Positions 1-7,894 of a DNA stretch of 64,000 nucleotides are shown in pieces; within the stretch, counting starts at the first letter, position 1; the number at the start of each line of letters is the position of its first letter. Source of the DNA: Dehalococcoidia bacterium (GTDB lineage Bacteria; Chloroflexota; Dehalococcoidia; DSTF01; JACRBR01); contig JAJTXQ010000041.1 of assembly GCA_021462855.1 (NCBI GenBank), positions 43,031-107,030 on the forward strand, given 5' to 3'. Both the position numbers and the translations under genes were made by a program. A model generated the notes under the pieces. It saw only the letters and a list, made by a program, of their open reading frames with translations, did no database searches and was not told the DNA's origin.

Positions 1-146
1 AGCAGCTCGCGCAGCGCGCTCGAGAGGCGGCGCCGGCCGCGCGCGTGTACGTCGGGCGGTTCGGCGCGTCGCTTGGCGTGCACGGCGGGCCGGGCATGCT
101 CGGCATCGCCATCGTTGGCGACGAGGCGCCCGACGCGAGCGCGTGA
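1..146 (+). CDS. DegV family protein, C-terminal end (partial)
   Basis: Only the last 47 codons are in the window (frame starting at base 3, stop TGA 144-146). The visible end carries a segment reading VYVGRFGASLGVHGGPGMLG. This matches the closing strand of DegV fatty-acid-binding proteins, where the pattern '...G..igvHtGPGalG' lies near the C-terminus. DegV proteins (FakB type) bind long-chain fatty acids and in many bacteria feed them to a fatty-acid kinase. The call rests on this one short motif, so it is a family-level guess. It reads toward the thioredoxin-fold gene, with about 60 nt between them. Confidence 0.55.
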   Translation, partial: QLAQRAREAAPAARVYVGRFGASLGVHGGPGMLGIAIVGDEAPDASA

Positions 147-207
147 CGTTCGGCGGCGCGATTTCCGCCGAACGGCCCCCCGCGCCGCTTGCTAGAGTGG
201 ATCTGCG

Positions 208-696
208 ATGGTGACGAGCGGCGGGGACGCGCCCGACTTCACGCTGCCGGGGCTGGATGGCCTGGACTACGCGCTGCACGAGGCGCGCGGCAAGGGACCG
301 GTGTTGCTGGCGATCTGGCAGGCCGGATGCGGCACGTGCCGGCTCGCGGCGCCGTACCTCAACCGCCTGCACGGCGCGTACGAGAACCTGGGCTGGTCGT
401 TCTGGGCGATCGCGCAGGACGGCGCCGAGCGGGCGCGCGAGTTCGTGCGCGCGCATGACTTCCGGCCCACGGTGCTGATCGATGCGCCGGCGCTCGCCGT
501 ATCGGACGCCTACGACCCGGACGCAACGCCGACGCTCTACCTCATCGAGCCGGGGCAGGGCGTGACGGTCGAAAGCGGCGGATTTGACAAGGAAGCGCTG
601 AACGAGATCTCGCGCCGCATCGCAGCGTATTCCGGGGCGGAGTACGTGGAGATCGCGCCGGCGGACGACGGCAATCCGCCCTACAAACCGGGTTGA
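208..696 (+). CDS. Thioredoxin-fold (redoxin/TlpA-like) protein
   Basis: 162 residues. A peroxiredoxin-like opening 'DAPDFTLPGLDG' (8-19) is followed by a CxxC redox motif C41-G-T-C44 and the cis-proline loop around T107-P108-T109, the three hallmarks of the AhpC/TSA-TlpA thioredoxin fold. There is no signal peptide or membrane anchor, so it is probably cytoplasmic. It likely acts as a thiol-disulfide reductase or atypical peroxiredoxin; the substrate cannot be told. There is no clear Shine-Dalgarno, and a TAGAGT hexamer ends 9 nt before the ATG, suggesting a very short leader. Confidence 0.8.
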   Translation: MVTSGGDAPDFTLPGLDGLDYALHEARGKGPVLLAIWQAGCGTCRLAAPYLNRLHGAYENLGWSFWAIAQDGAERAREFVRAHDFRPTVLIDAPALAVSDAYDPDATPTLYLIEPGQGVTVESGGFDKEALNEISRRIAAYSGAEYVEIAPADDGNPPYKPG

Positions 697-776
697 GGCC
701 CGCTGCACCGGTAGGCCGTGTGCCTGCGCGCTTCCTTGACGGCCTCCAGCGCCGCCGCGCGAAGTAGACGTAATGA

Positions 777-805
777 TTGACAGATGCGCCGGAAACAAAG
801 ACAAT
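777..805 (+). promoter_or_regulatory. Sigma70-type promoter of the patatin gene
   Basis: TTGACA (777-782), 17-nt spacer, GACAAT (800-805). The expected start is near 812 and leaves a 40-nt leader to the ATG at 855. An in-frame TTG at 777 is simply the -35 box. Confidence 0.6.
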
Positions 806-854
806 CGCCGGCACATTACTCCATGCAGAGGAGCGCCCCGCCAGAGGTGATGCC

Positions 855-1733
855 ATGCGGGAGTTGAAGCTGGGCCTCGCGCTCGGCGCAGGAGGCACGA
901 AGGGAGCCGCGCACGTCGGGGTGATGCGCGTGCTCGACGAGGCGGGGATCCGTGTCGACGCGGTCGCCGGCACGAGCATCGGCTCGCTGTACGGCGGGGC
1001 GTACGCCGTCGGACGGTCGTCCGAGGAGATGGAGGACGGCATCCGCACCTGCCCGCCGCAGGACGTGATCAACTTCTTCCGCCATCGCCTGAAGATCCGC
1101 CACAACAACCGCCTGGCGCGCCGCTTCTACGAGGCGCTGGCCGGCCACCGCATCGAAGACCTGCCGATCAAGTACGCGGCGACGGCGTCCGACATCGTCG
1201 AGAAGTCGCACGTGTTCCTCGACCGCGGCCCCCTCATCGACGCGATCGAGGCCAGCATCGCGATCCCCGTGATCGCGCGGCCGGTCGCGCACCAGGGGCG
1301 CTGGCTGCTCGATGGCGGCTTCTGGGACAGCGCGCCGGTCGACGCCTGCATGGCGCTCGGCGCCGATGTCGTCGTCTCGGTGGAGCTCGGGAACCCGGTG
1401 ACGCTTCCGGAGCGGATCCACCGGCCGGCCGCGTGGCTGGCGCGGCGGCTCGACTTCGTGGGGCTGCGGCACGCGCTCGCGGGCATCCCGTTCACCATCC
1501 ACGCGACGACGCAGTTGCACGAGCGCGGGCGCGCGGCGCACGTCGTCATCCGGCCCTCGCTGAAGGGCGGCGGCGCTTCGCCGTTCCAGATGGTCAGCTG
1601 CCTCGATGCGGGGATGGCCAGCGCCCGGGAGGCGCTGCCGGCGATCCGCGCGCTGCTCGCCGGCGAAGCGCCGGCCGCCGTCGCCGGGGAGTACGTCGCC
1701 ACGCCGCGCCTCGCGCTCGAACCGGGTACATAG
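855..1733 (+). CDS. Patatin-like phospholipase (RssA/YchK type)
   Basis: 292 residues. It shows the patatin catalytic layout: oxyanion glycine loop GAGGTKG (11-17), nucleophile elbow G39-T-S41-I-G43 and the dyad aspartate in the DGG motif at about D153. These enzymes hydrolyse acyl esters of lipids with a Ser-Asp dyad. Short bacterial single-domain members like this are cytoplasmic and mostly of unknown substrate. The ATG at 855 is chosen because AGAGGTG precedes it and the protein then starts right at the first beta strand. The frame is open further upstream, but that part covers the promoter. Confidence 0.85.
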   Translation: MRELKLGLALGAGGTKGAAHVGVMRVLDEAGIRVDAVAGTSIGSLYGGAYAVGRSSEEMEDGIRTCPPQDVINFFRHRLKIRHNNRLARRFYEALAGHRIEDLPIKYAATASDIVEKSHVFLDRGPLIDAIEASIAIPVIARPVAHQGRWLLDGGFWDSAPVDACMALGADVVVSVELGNPVTLPERIHRPAAWLARRLDFVGLRHALAGIPFTIHATTQLHERGRAAHVVIRPSLKGGGASPFQMVSCLDAGMASAREALPAIRALLAGEAPAAVAGEYVATPRLALEPGT

Positions 1734-1746
1734 CCCGTAGGGGTGA

Positions 1747-1760
1747 AATTGACGTCAATT
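1747..1760. promoter_or_regulatory. 14-bp perfect palindrome over a -35-like box
   Basis: AATTGACGTCAATT is a perfect inverted repeat. It contains TTGACG (1749-1754) and lies 13 nt after the patatin stop, upstream of the 62-residue gene. A TGTAAC hexamer sits at 1775-1780, but the 20-nt spacing is long for sigma70. It is a plausible operator; no known regulator is assigned. Confidence 0.4.
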
Positions 1761-1832
1761 CGGGGCGTTCGGCCTGTAACAACCGGCCGGGCGCTGCGTT
1801 AGGGTCTTTGGCGCTTCGCACCACGAGCCCCC

Positions 1833-1887
1833 GGCGGGATCCGTGGGAGTGGGTGCAAGCACCGCGACAGATTCCCGGATGCCCGCC
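1833..1887 (+). promoter_or_regulatory. Structured 5' leader of the 62-residue gene
   Basis: Bases 1833-1848 can pair with 1873-1887 in a stem of about 14 pairs with two single-base bulges (GGCGGG with CCCGCC, ATCCG with CGGAT, GGGA with TCCC). The stem encloses a smaller GGT/ACC hairpin at 1852-1863. It sits 27 nt before the ATG at 1915. I do not recognise it as a known riboswitch. Confidence 0.4.
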
Positions 1888-1914
1888 GATTCTGGAACTG
1901 ACGAAGGCTTTGAC

Positions 1915-2103
1915 ATGACGAAGAACACGGCCGCCATCACGAATATCGAAGACGCCGCCGCCGCACGCTGGCTCACCAGGACGCTCAAGCCGGCGCGCGT
2001 CCACATCCTGGGCACGCCCACCGACGAGGCGATCGCCCGCATGCGCCTGCGGATCTTCGGCGAGGTGCCGGCGCGCAAGCCGCGCAAGATCATCGCCGCG
2101 TAA
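1915..2103 (+). CDS. Small basic protein of unknown function (62 aa)
   Basis: Not recognised. Visible features are a likely helical N-terminal half, 'HILGTPTDEAIARMRLRIFG' in the middle and a basic tail (ARKPRK). There is no membrane segment, signal peptide or Cys cluster. It looks like its own transcription unit: a palindrome-bearing promoter region, a foldable leader and an intrinsic terminator 26 nt after the stop. The ATG at 1915 follows a weak GAAGG; an ATG further upstream in the same frame would put the start inside the leader stem. The self-contained unit argues that the gene is real. Confidence 0.55.
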   Translation: MTKNTAAITNIEDAAAARWLTRTLKPARVHILGTPTDEAIARMRLRIFGEVPARKPRKIIAA

Positions 2104-2128
2104 CGGCAACGACCCGGTAACGCGCGAG

Positions 2129-2156
2129 CGCCCGCCCATTGGCGGGCGTTTCGTTG
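2129..2156 (+). terminator. Intrinsic terminator after the 62-aa gene
   Basis: Perfect 8-bp stem CGCCCGCC (2129-2136) / GGCGGGCG (2141-2148), loop CATT, followed by TTTCGTT. Confidence 0.75.
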
Positions 2157-2193
2157 TCTGTCGCGGTTGCCCGTGCCGATGCGGAGGCGCCGG

Positions 2194-2199
2194 TATACT
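2194..2199 (+). promoter_or_regulatory. -10 box (TATACT) of the MFS gene
   Basis: TATACT preceded by CGG, 36 nt before the GTG start, with no convincing -35. The same hexamer recurs before lysA, thiL, rsfS, tRNA-Ser, mscL, the CoA transferase and the phage module. Confidence 0.45.
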
Positions 2200-2234
2200 C
2201 CGGCATCCCGCACAGCCGAACGCCGGAGCGCCGT

Positions 2235-3464
2235 GTGAAGCTCGAGACCTGGGAGAAGAACCTCTACGCCGTCTGGGTCTCCCAGTTCCTCGCGCTCATG
2301 GGCGCCAACCTGGTCTTCCCGTTCATCCCGTTCTTCGTGCAGGACCTCGGCATCGAGTCCGACTCGGATGCGGCGCTGTGGTCGGGCGTCCTCGCCACGG
2401 CCACCGGCGTGATGCTGTTCATCTCGTCGCCGCTGTGGGGGTCGCTGGCCGACCGCTTCGGCCGCAAGACGATGCTGCTGCGGGCGTACGCCGGCGCGAC
2501 GGTGACGATCACGCTGCAGGCGGCGGTGACGAGCGTCTGGCAGCTGCTGGTGCTGCGGGGGTTGCAGGGCGCGTTCGTCGGCACGATCCCGGCGGCGACG
2601 GCGCTGGTCGCGGGCGGCACGCCGGCGCGGCGGATGGCGTACGCGCTCGGCCTGGTGCAGATGGCGGTGTTCACCTCGCAGACCGTTGGTCCGGTCGTCG
2701 GCGGGCTGATGGCCCAGGCCGTCGGGTTTCGCACGACGTTCGCGCTCGGCGGGCTGGCGTACGTGGTCTCGTTCGTCGTCTGCCTGGTGTTCGTGAAGGA
2801 GGACTTCCAGCGGCCGCTGCCGGGCGCGGAACGCCCTTCGTACGTCGAGAACCTGCGCGCCGTGATGCGCGTCCCGACGATGCTGCTGCTGATCACGGTG
2901 ATGTTCCTCGTGTCGTCGGCGGCGGTGTTCGTGCGGCCCGTGGTCCCGCTGGTGGTCGAGGGGTTCACCGACGCCAGCGTGGAGACGAAGTCCGGCTTTG
3001 TCTTCGCCGCGGTCGCGCTCACGAGCGCCATCGCTGCAGTGGCCTCCAGCCGTATTGCCGCGCGCACGGGCTATCGCAACATGCTCGTCGTCGCCACGCT
3101 CGGCGCGGGCATTGCGTACATCCCGGTGGGCGTCGCCAACAGCATGCTGCCGTTGATGGTGCTGATGGCGCTCGTCGGCGTATTCAGCGGCGCGATGATC
3201 CCGATGGTGAACGCGCTGATCGGGGCCAGCGCGCCCGATGGCAAGCACGGTTCGGCATTCGGGCTCGTCGGCAGCGCGCAAGCACTGAGCTTCGCCATCG
3301 CGCCGCTGCTTGGCGGGCTGACGGCGCAGCGGCTGGGCATCCACGCCGGCTTCCCGATCATCGGCGCGATGCTCGTCGCGGTGTCGGTGCTGGCATGGCT
3401 GACCGTGCGCGAACCCGCGTCGATGCGCGAAGAGGCGCGCGAGCCGGAGGCGGCGCCGGCGTAA
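2235..3464 (+). CDS. MFS transporter, multidrug-efflux type
   Basis: 409 residues with about 12 hydrophobic segments in two six-helix halves. Between helices 2 and 3 lies MFS motif A, 'GSLADRFGRKTMLL', and the fifth segment carries 'GPVVGGLMAQAVGF', which resembles antiporter motif C of drug:proton antiporters. This supports proton-driven export across the cytoplasmic membrane; the cargo is unknown. GTG 2235 (VKLETWEKN) is preferred because the first membrane helix follows directly and the open frame upstream runs into the previous gene's terminator. It is expressed from the TATACT box at 2194. Confidence 0.85.
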   Translation: MKLETWEKNLYAVWVSQFLALMGANLVFPFIPFFVQDLGIESDSDAALWSGVLATATGVMLFISSPLWGSLADRFGRKTMLLRAYAGATVTITLQAAVTSVWQLLVLRGLQGAFVGTIPAATALVAGGTPARRMAYALGLVQMAVFTSQTVGPVVGGLMAQAVGFRTTFALGGLAYVVSFVVCLVFVKEDFQRPLPGAERPSYVENLRAVMRVPTMLLLITVMFLVSSAAVFVRPVVPLVVEGFTDASVETKSGFVFAAVALTSAIAAVASSRIAARTGYRNMLVVATLGAGIAYIPVGVANSMLPLMVLMALVGVFSGAMIPMVNALIGASAPDGKHGSAFGLVGSAQALSFAIAPLLGGLTAQRLGIHAGFPIIGAMLVAVSVLAWLTVREPASMREEAREPEAAPA

Positions 3465-3520
3465 ACCCGCGCGCGCTGCTTGGTATCCTTCGGATCCACG
3501 CACAAGAAGAGGAGACCACA

Positions 3521-4237
3521 TTGAGCAAGCTCGCAGACAAGATCCGCAAAGCCGCGCGCGGCGAGCCACAGCCGCTCGGCTTCGTCGCCGCGCGGTCGCA
3601 GGCGACGGCGACGATGGTGCTGGCCGGCATCGCGAAGAACGCGGGCGATGCCGCCGAGCTCGCCCGACGCGGCGCCGATACCGTGATCGTGAGCTCGCCC
3701 AAACCCGCGGACGGCAAGCAGGGCGACGTGGCCTGCGGCGCGCACATCGCCGGCGATGACGACGCGAAGGCGTATCGCGAGGGTGGCTTCGACTTCGTCG
3801 TGTTCGACCCGGACCGCACATCGTCGACAGCCGTCCTGGAAGAGGAGATCGGCTATGTCCTCTCGCTCCCGAAGGATGTGACCGATGTCGAACTGCGCGC
3901 GATCGAGGGCTTTCGGCTCGACGCGATCGATGTCGGCGCGGTGGAGCGATCGCTCACGGTGCGGCGGCAGATCGACCTGCGGCGCGTCTTCGCGCTGGCG
4001 CACAAGCCGCTGATGGCGCGCGTGGCGGCGGACATCGACGTTCGCGCGCTGCAGGCGCTTCGCGACACGAACGTGCTGGTGGTGGCGGTCGAAGGGGCGG
4101 ACAACGTCGAGCGGCTGCGGAAGACGATCGACGCGTTGCCGCCGCGCAGCAAGCGCCGCGAGGACGGCGACCGCCCTGCGCCGCTCGTGCCCGCCGCCGC
4201 ATCGGCCGGCGATGCGGATGACGACGACGACGATTAG
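3521..4237 (+). CDS. Conserved-looking protein of unknown function, acidic tail
   Basis: 238 residues from a TTG start chosen for the strong ribosome site AGAGGAG (3508-3514) 6 nt upstream. I do not recognise the family. Visible are alternating hydrophobic strands and helices ('GADTVIVSSP', 'GGFDFVVFDPD', 'NVLVVAVEGADNVERLRK') that suggest an alpha/beta barrel or Rossmann-like fold, and a run of six Asp at the very end. There is no transmembrane segment. A TATCCT hexamer at 3484-3489 is a candidate -10. The gene starts 56 nt after the MFS stop, so it could also be read from upstream. Confidence 0.6.
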   Translation: MSKLADKIRKAARGEPQPLGFVAARSQATATMVLAGIAKNAGDAAELARRGADTVIVSSPKPADGKQGDVACGAHIAGDDDAKAYREGGFDFVVFDPDRTSSTAVLEEEIGYVLSLPKDVTDVELRAIEGFRLDAIDVGAVERSLTVRRQIDLRRVFALAHKPLMARVAADIDVRALQALRDTNVLVVAVEGADNVERLRKTIDALPPRSKRREDGDRPAPLVPAAASAGDADDDDDD

Positions 4238-4271
4238 ATCCGGGCGGCGATCCTGCAAGGCGCGTGCAATC

Positions 4272-4283
4272 CGTCACGCGTGA
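4272..4283. promoter_or_regulatory. 12-bp palindrome GTCACGCGTGAC
   Basis: A perfect inverted repeat in the 297-nt gap 4238-4534. It lies 35 nt after the preceding stop and could be an operator. The rest of the gap holds the hairpin at 4371-4396 and a CATACT hexamer (4489-4494) before the Nudix gene; nothing else is seen. Confidence 0.25.
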
Positions 4284-4370
4284 CCGTTTGCCGCAAGCTT
4301 GACGCGCGCCGGCGTAGGATGCCCCTGACGGTCCGGATCGCAGCGGCTCCCCCCTGCATCCACCGAGAAG

Positions 4371-4396
4371 CGAAGCGCGCAGCAATGCGCGCTTCG
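4371..4396 (+). terminator. Hairpin, possible terminator
   Basis: Perfect 10-bp stem CGAAGCGCGC / GCGCGCTTCG with loop AGCAAT, followed by TCTCGT. The poor T-tract and the 130 nt from the upstream stop make its role uncertain. Confidence 0.4.
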
Positions 4397-4534
4397 TCTC
4401 GTACCGGCCGCGGCGGGTCGGCGGCGGCGCGTCGCAGCGCGCCCGGGACGGCTGTCAACGCATCTACCGGCGCGCCGGCGCGATCGCCCATACTGAAGGT
4501 CATGCCTGTTTCGGGCTGAGGGAAACGGAGAAGC

Positions 4535-5749
4535 ATGGCCGAGCCACGCTATGTCCCGCGTTCGATCTCCGCCGGCGTGATCCTCGTCGATCCGCACGGC
4601 CGCGTGCTGATGCAGTTGCGGGACGATGACCCGCGCATCATGTACCCGGGGCACTGGGGCCTCACCGGCGGCGCCGCCGACAAGGACGAGCCGCCCGAGG
4701 ACACCGCCCGCCGCGAGGTGCGCGAGGAGACGGGCATCGACTTGGAGCACTTCGAGCCGTTCCGCGCGTATTACTTCGCCGGCGCGCCCGCAGCGAAGCC
4801 ATCGTCGCGGGCGCGAGCGGAGTACGAACTCTACATCTATCACGCCGCCTGCACGACGCCGCTCGAAGACATGATCTGCGGCGAGGGCCGCGAGCTGCGC
4901 TTCCTCGCGCCGGAGGAGATCGGCGCGCTCGACATCGCCTACAACCACCGCGAGGTGCTGGCGGAGTTCTTCGCGTCGCCGGCGTACCGGCTCTACGTGA
5001 GCGGCGTGCCGTTCGAGGACGGCGGAGGGTCGCACATCGACCCGCGCGACCGCTTTCTCGCCGACCTCGACGCCGGTGCGCCGTGGTTCGAGGCGCTGAT
5101 GAGCGCGATCGCCACGTGGGAGCGTGCCGAAGAGCGCGCCGGCGACCGCGAGTACCGCTACCTCGTCGGCGGCGAGGCGTTCGACTGGCTGTTGCTCGCC
5201 GAGCGGCTCGCCGGCGACCCGGCCGCGCGCGTCGACCGGTCGGAGGTGGAGCGGCTGTTGTTCCACGGCATCGCGCCGGACGGCGACGGGCGGCCGATCG
5301 AGGACGCGCGCCTGCGCGAGCTGATCGGCGAGGCGAAGCACCGCGCGCACCTCAACTACGTCTACGGCGTGACGGTCGAGGAGGCGCTGCAGTACGCCGT
5401 CGAACTCGAGGTGGCGAAGGAGCGCAGCGCCGTGTCGATCCGCGATCCGCGCGCCGACCCGGAGCTCGCCGATCCCGTGTTCGAGCGCATCTACGGCAAG
5501 GCGCGCGTGTCGCTGCTCGGCGAGTTCCGCGAGGAGCGCGGGTTGGCACACGCGGCAGCGGTCACGCTCGGCGAGTTGCGCGAGTTCACGTACTGGCTGT
5601 TCAAGTACCGCGTGAAGCACAGCGAGCCGGCGCGCGTCGCCTCCGACACGCGCAAGGCGCTGGCGCAGCTGTCGGCGATCGAGGATGCCGTGCGCCGGGC
5701 GCGCGCCCGCGCCGACGCCGATCGCGCACCCGCCGCCGTCCCGCAATGA
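4535..5749 (+). CDS. Nudix hydrolase fused to an uncharacterised C-terminal domain
   Basis: 404 residues. Residues 8-140 form a Nudix domain with an exact Nudix box (G-x5-E-x7-REVREETGI, about 46-68); such domains hydrolyse nucleoside diphosphates linked to another moiety, using Mg2+ bound by the box glutamates. Residues 180-390 are a helical domain I do not recognise, rich in charged residues ('FDWLLLAERLAGDP', 'FTYWLFKYRVKHSEPAR'), with no Cys cluster or membrane segment. CGGAGAA precedes the ATG. The next gene starts 10 nt after the stop, so they are probably co-transcribed. Confidence 0.8.
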   Translation: MAEPRYVPRSISAGVILVDPHGRVLMQLRDDDPRIMYPGHWGLTGGAADKDEPPEDTARREVREETGIDLEHFEPFRAYYFAGAPAAKPSSRARAEYELYIYHAACTTPLEDMICGEGRELRFLAPEEIGALDIAYNHREVLAEFFASPAYRLYVSGVPFEDGGGSHIDPRDRFLADLDAGAPWFEALMSAIATWERAEERAGDREYRYLVGGEAFDWLLLAERLAGDPAARVDRSEVERLLFHGIAPDGDGRPIEDARLRELIGEAKHRAHLNYVYGVTVEEALQYAVELEVAKERSAVSIRDPRADPELADPVFERIYGKARVSLLGEFREERGLAHAAAVTLGELREFTYWLFKYRVKHSEPARVASDTRKALAQLSAIEDAVRRARARADADRAPAAVPQ

Positions 5750-5759
5750 CGCGGCCGCG

Positions 5760-6728
5760 ATGACACCGCGCCCGCGCGTCTTCGTCACGCGCACGCTGCC
5801 GGGCGACGCCGTCGACGAGCTCGCGCGGCACGCGGAGGCCGAAGTATGGCCGGGCGGCCTGCCGCCGCCGTACGACGCGCTCGCATCGCACGTGGCCGGC
5901 GCCGATGCGGTCATCTGCCTGCTCACCGACCGCATCGATGCCGCGCTGATCGCCGGCGCGCCGCGCCTGCGCGCGATCAGCAACGTCGCCGTCGGCTACG
6001 ACAACATCGATGTCGCGGCCGCGACGGCGCGCGGCATCCCCGTCGGCAACACGCCGGGCGTGCTGACCGAGGCGACGGCGGACCTGGCGTTCGCGCTGAT
6101 CCTGGCGGCCGCGCGCCGGATCAGCGAGGCGGAGCGATACGTGCGTGACGGCCGCTGGCGCACGTGGGATCCGAACCTGCTCCTCGGCATGGAACTGCAC
6201 GGGGCGACGATCGGCATCGTCGGCATGGGGAAGATCGGGCGGGCGGTGGCGCGCCGCGCGGCCGGGTTCGGCATGCGCATCGTGTACGCGTCTCGCGGCG
6301 ACGCTGAAGGCGCGCCGGGCGCACGCATGCCGCTCGACGCGCTGCTGCGCGCGGCGGACATCGTGACGCTGCACGCGCCGCTCACCGATGAGACGCGCGG
6401 GATGATCGGCGAGCACGAGCTGCGGTCGATGAAGCCGGCGGCGCTGCTCATCAACACCGCGCGCGGCGCGATGGTCGACCAGGCGGCGCTCGCGCGCGCC
6501 CTCAACGAGGGCTGGATCGCCGGCGCCGGGCTCGATGTCGCGGATCCGGAGCCGGTCCCGGCGGGCGACCCGCTGCTCGCCGCACCGAACCTCGTGCTGC
6601 TCCCGCACATCGGCAGCGCGACGGTGGCCACGCGCACGCGCATGGCGGCGATGGCCGTGGAGAACTGCCTCGCGGCGCTCCGCGGCGACCGCATGCCGCA
6701 CTGCGTGAACCCGCGGGTGTACGGCTGA
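5760..6728 (+). CDS. D-isomer-specific 2-hydroxyacid dehydrogenase (glyoxylate/hydroxypyruvate reductase type)
   Basis: 322 residues. It has an N-terminal substrate domain, then the NAD(P) fold with GMGKIGRAVA, the 'NTARGAMVDQ' segment holding the substrate Arg, and 'PHIGSA' with the catalytic His. The family reduces 2-keto acids such as glyoxylate or hydroxypyruvate to D-2-hydroxy acids. There is no ACT domain, so it is less likely to be a serine-pathway SerA. The ATG lies 10 nt after the Nudix stop. A second, divergent family member follows on the opposite strand. Confidence 0.85.
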   Translation: MTPRPRVFVTRTLPGDAVDELARHAEAEVWPGGLPPPYDALASHVAGADAVICLLTDRIDAALIAGAPRLRAISNVAVGYDNIDVAAATARGIPVGNTPGVLTEATADLAFALILAAARRISEAERYVRDGRWRTWDPNLLLGMELHGATIGIVGMGKIGRAVARRAAGFGMRIVYASRGDAEGAPGARMPLDALLRAADIVTLHAPLTDETRGMIGEHELRSMKPAALLINTARGAMVDQAALARALNEGWIAGAGLDVADPEPVPAGDPLLAAPNLVLLPHIGSATVATRTRMAAMAVENCLAALRGDRMPHCVNPRVYG

Positions 6729-6817
6729 CGCGGTGGCACGCCGTTGACCAGCGGCGTTCGTGGTCGGCGCCTGCTGACCGGGCAGCTGCGCTTACACGCG
6801 CGCTGTCATTCCCCGGC

Positions 6818-7894
6818 TCAGTAGCCGCGCGCCGGGTCGACGACGTTCTCGAGCGGCTCGCCGGCGAGATAGCGGCGCAGGTTGCGCGCGAAGATCTCCA
6901 CCGCGCGCTCGTTGTATCGCTCGGTGCCGCCGGAGATGTGCGGCGTCAGGATCACGTTCTCCATCGACCAGAACGGATGCTCCGGCGCCAGCGGCTCGCG
7001 GTCGAACACGTCGAGCGCGGCGCCGGCGATCCACCCCTCGCCCAGCGCGCGGACGAGGTCCGCTTCGACCGTCACGGGCCCGCGGGCGATGTTCACGAGC
7101 AGCGCGGTGGGCTTCATCGACCGCAGCTCGCGCTCGCCGATCATGCCGCGCGTCTCCGACGTGAGGGGGACGCAGAGCACGACGTAGTCGCTCTCGGCGA
7201 GTACGCGACCGAGCTCCGCCGCGGGCAGGATCTCGTCGGCGTACGAGGCGATCCCGGACGACCGCACGGAGCGCTTCGTCGCGATGACGCGGCAGCCGAA
7301 CGCCTTCGCCAGCCGCCCGACCTCGGCGCCGATATGGCCGATGCCGACGATGCCGACGGTCTTGCCGTACAGCTCCGTCGGCGCGAAGCGCACCCATTCG
7401 TGCGCCGCCTGCGCGCGCATCGCCCGCGGCATGCCCTTCGCCCACATGAGCATCGTGCACAGCACGTGCTCGCCGATCGGGGTCGCGTGCAGGCCGCTGA
7501 CCGTCGTCACGGTGATCCCCTGCTCGACGAAGCCGCTGTTGAGCAGCCGGTCGGCGCCGGCGCTCGTCAGCTGGATCCACCTGAGGCGCGGGGCGGCCTC
7601 GCGCAGCGTCTTGGGCGCTGCGACTGCGTCCTTCGCCCTGGCGTCCGTGAGCGCGGTGTGCAGGTCCGCACCCCAGAAGCCGAAGACGACTTCCGCGCGG
7701 TCGAAGGCGCCGTGCAACCCTTCGGCGACGGCCTCGCGCTCGCGTTCGCTCGGGTATTTGAACCCGCGCAGCATCTTCCGCTGGTCGGAGCCGAGCACCT
7801 CGATCTCGATCCGCCCGGGCGCGACCGCGCGGATCGTGTCGACCAGTTCCGGTTCCAGCGCGAAGGTGATGAGGATGCGGGCGGGCTCCGTCAT
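6818..7894 (-). CDS. D-isomer-specific 2-hydroxyacid dehydrogenase
   Basis: 358 residues, with the same fold as the converging neighbour but a distinct sequence. The N-terminal domain carries an extra 'GSDQRKMLRGFKYPSE' segment, the Rossmann motif is GIGHIGAEVG, the Arg segment is 'VNIARGPVTVEADL' and the catalytic His is in 'TPHISGGTERYNERA'. Its ATG overlaps the lysA stop as ATGA (7891-7894), so it is translationally coupled behind lysA. Substrate unknown. Confidence 0.85.
   Translation of the reverse strand: MTEPARILITFALEPELVDTIRAVAPGRIEIEVLGSDQRKMLRGFKYPSEREREAVAEGLHGAFDRAEVVFGFWGADLHTALTDARAKDAVAAPKTLREAAPRLRWIQLTSAGADRLLNSGFVEQGITVTTVSGLHATPIGEHVLCTMLMWAKGMPRAMRAQAAHEWVRFAPTELYGKTVGIVGIGHIGAEVGRLAKAFGCRVIATKRSVRSSGIASYADEILPAAELGRVLAESDYVVLCVPLTSETRGMIGERELRSMKPTALLVNIARGPVTVEADLVRALGEGWIAGAALDVFDREPLAPEHPFWSMENVILTPHISGGTERYNERAVEIFARNLRRYLAGEPLENVVDPARGY

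Noticed and set aside
777..854. TTG start at 777 for the patatin protein
   Set aside because: This TTG is the -35 box of the promoter; ATG 855 has a ribosome site and starts at the domain.
2139..2234. TTG start at 2139 for the MFS transporter
   Set aside because: It lies inside the terminator hairpin of the upstream gene; GTG 2235 fits the first helix.
1755..3821. A 688-codon open frame on the minus strand across the MFS gene
   Set aside because: Arg/His-rich antisense shadow of high-GC coding sequence; the plus strand has clear MFS and other motifs.
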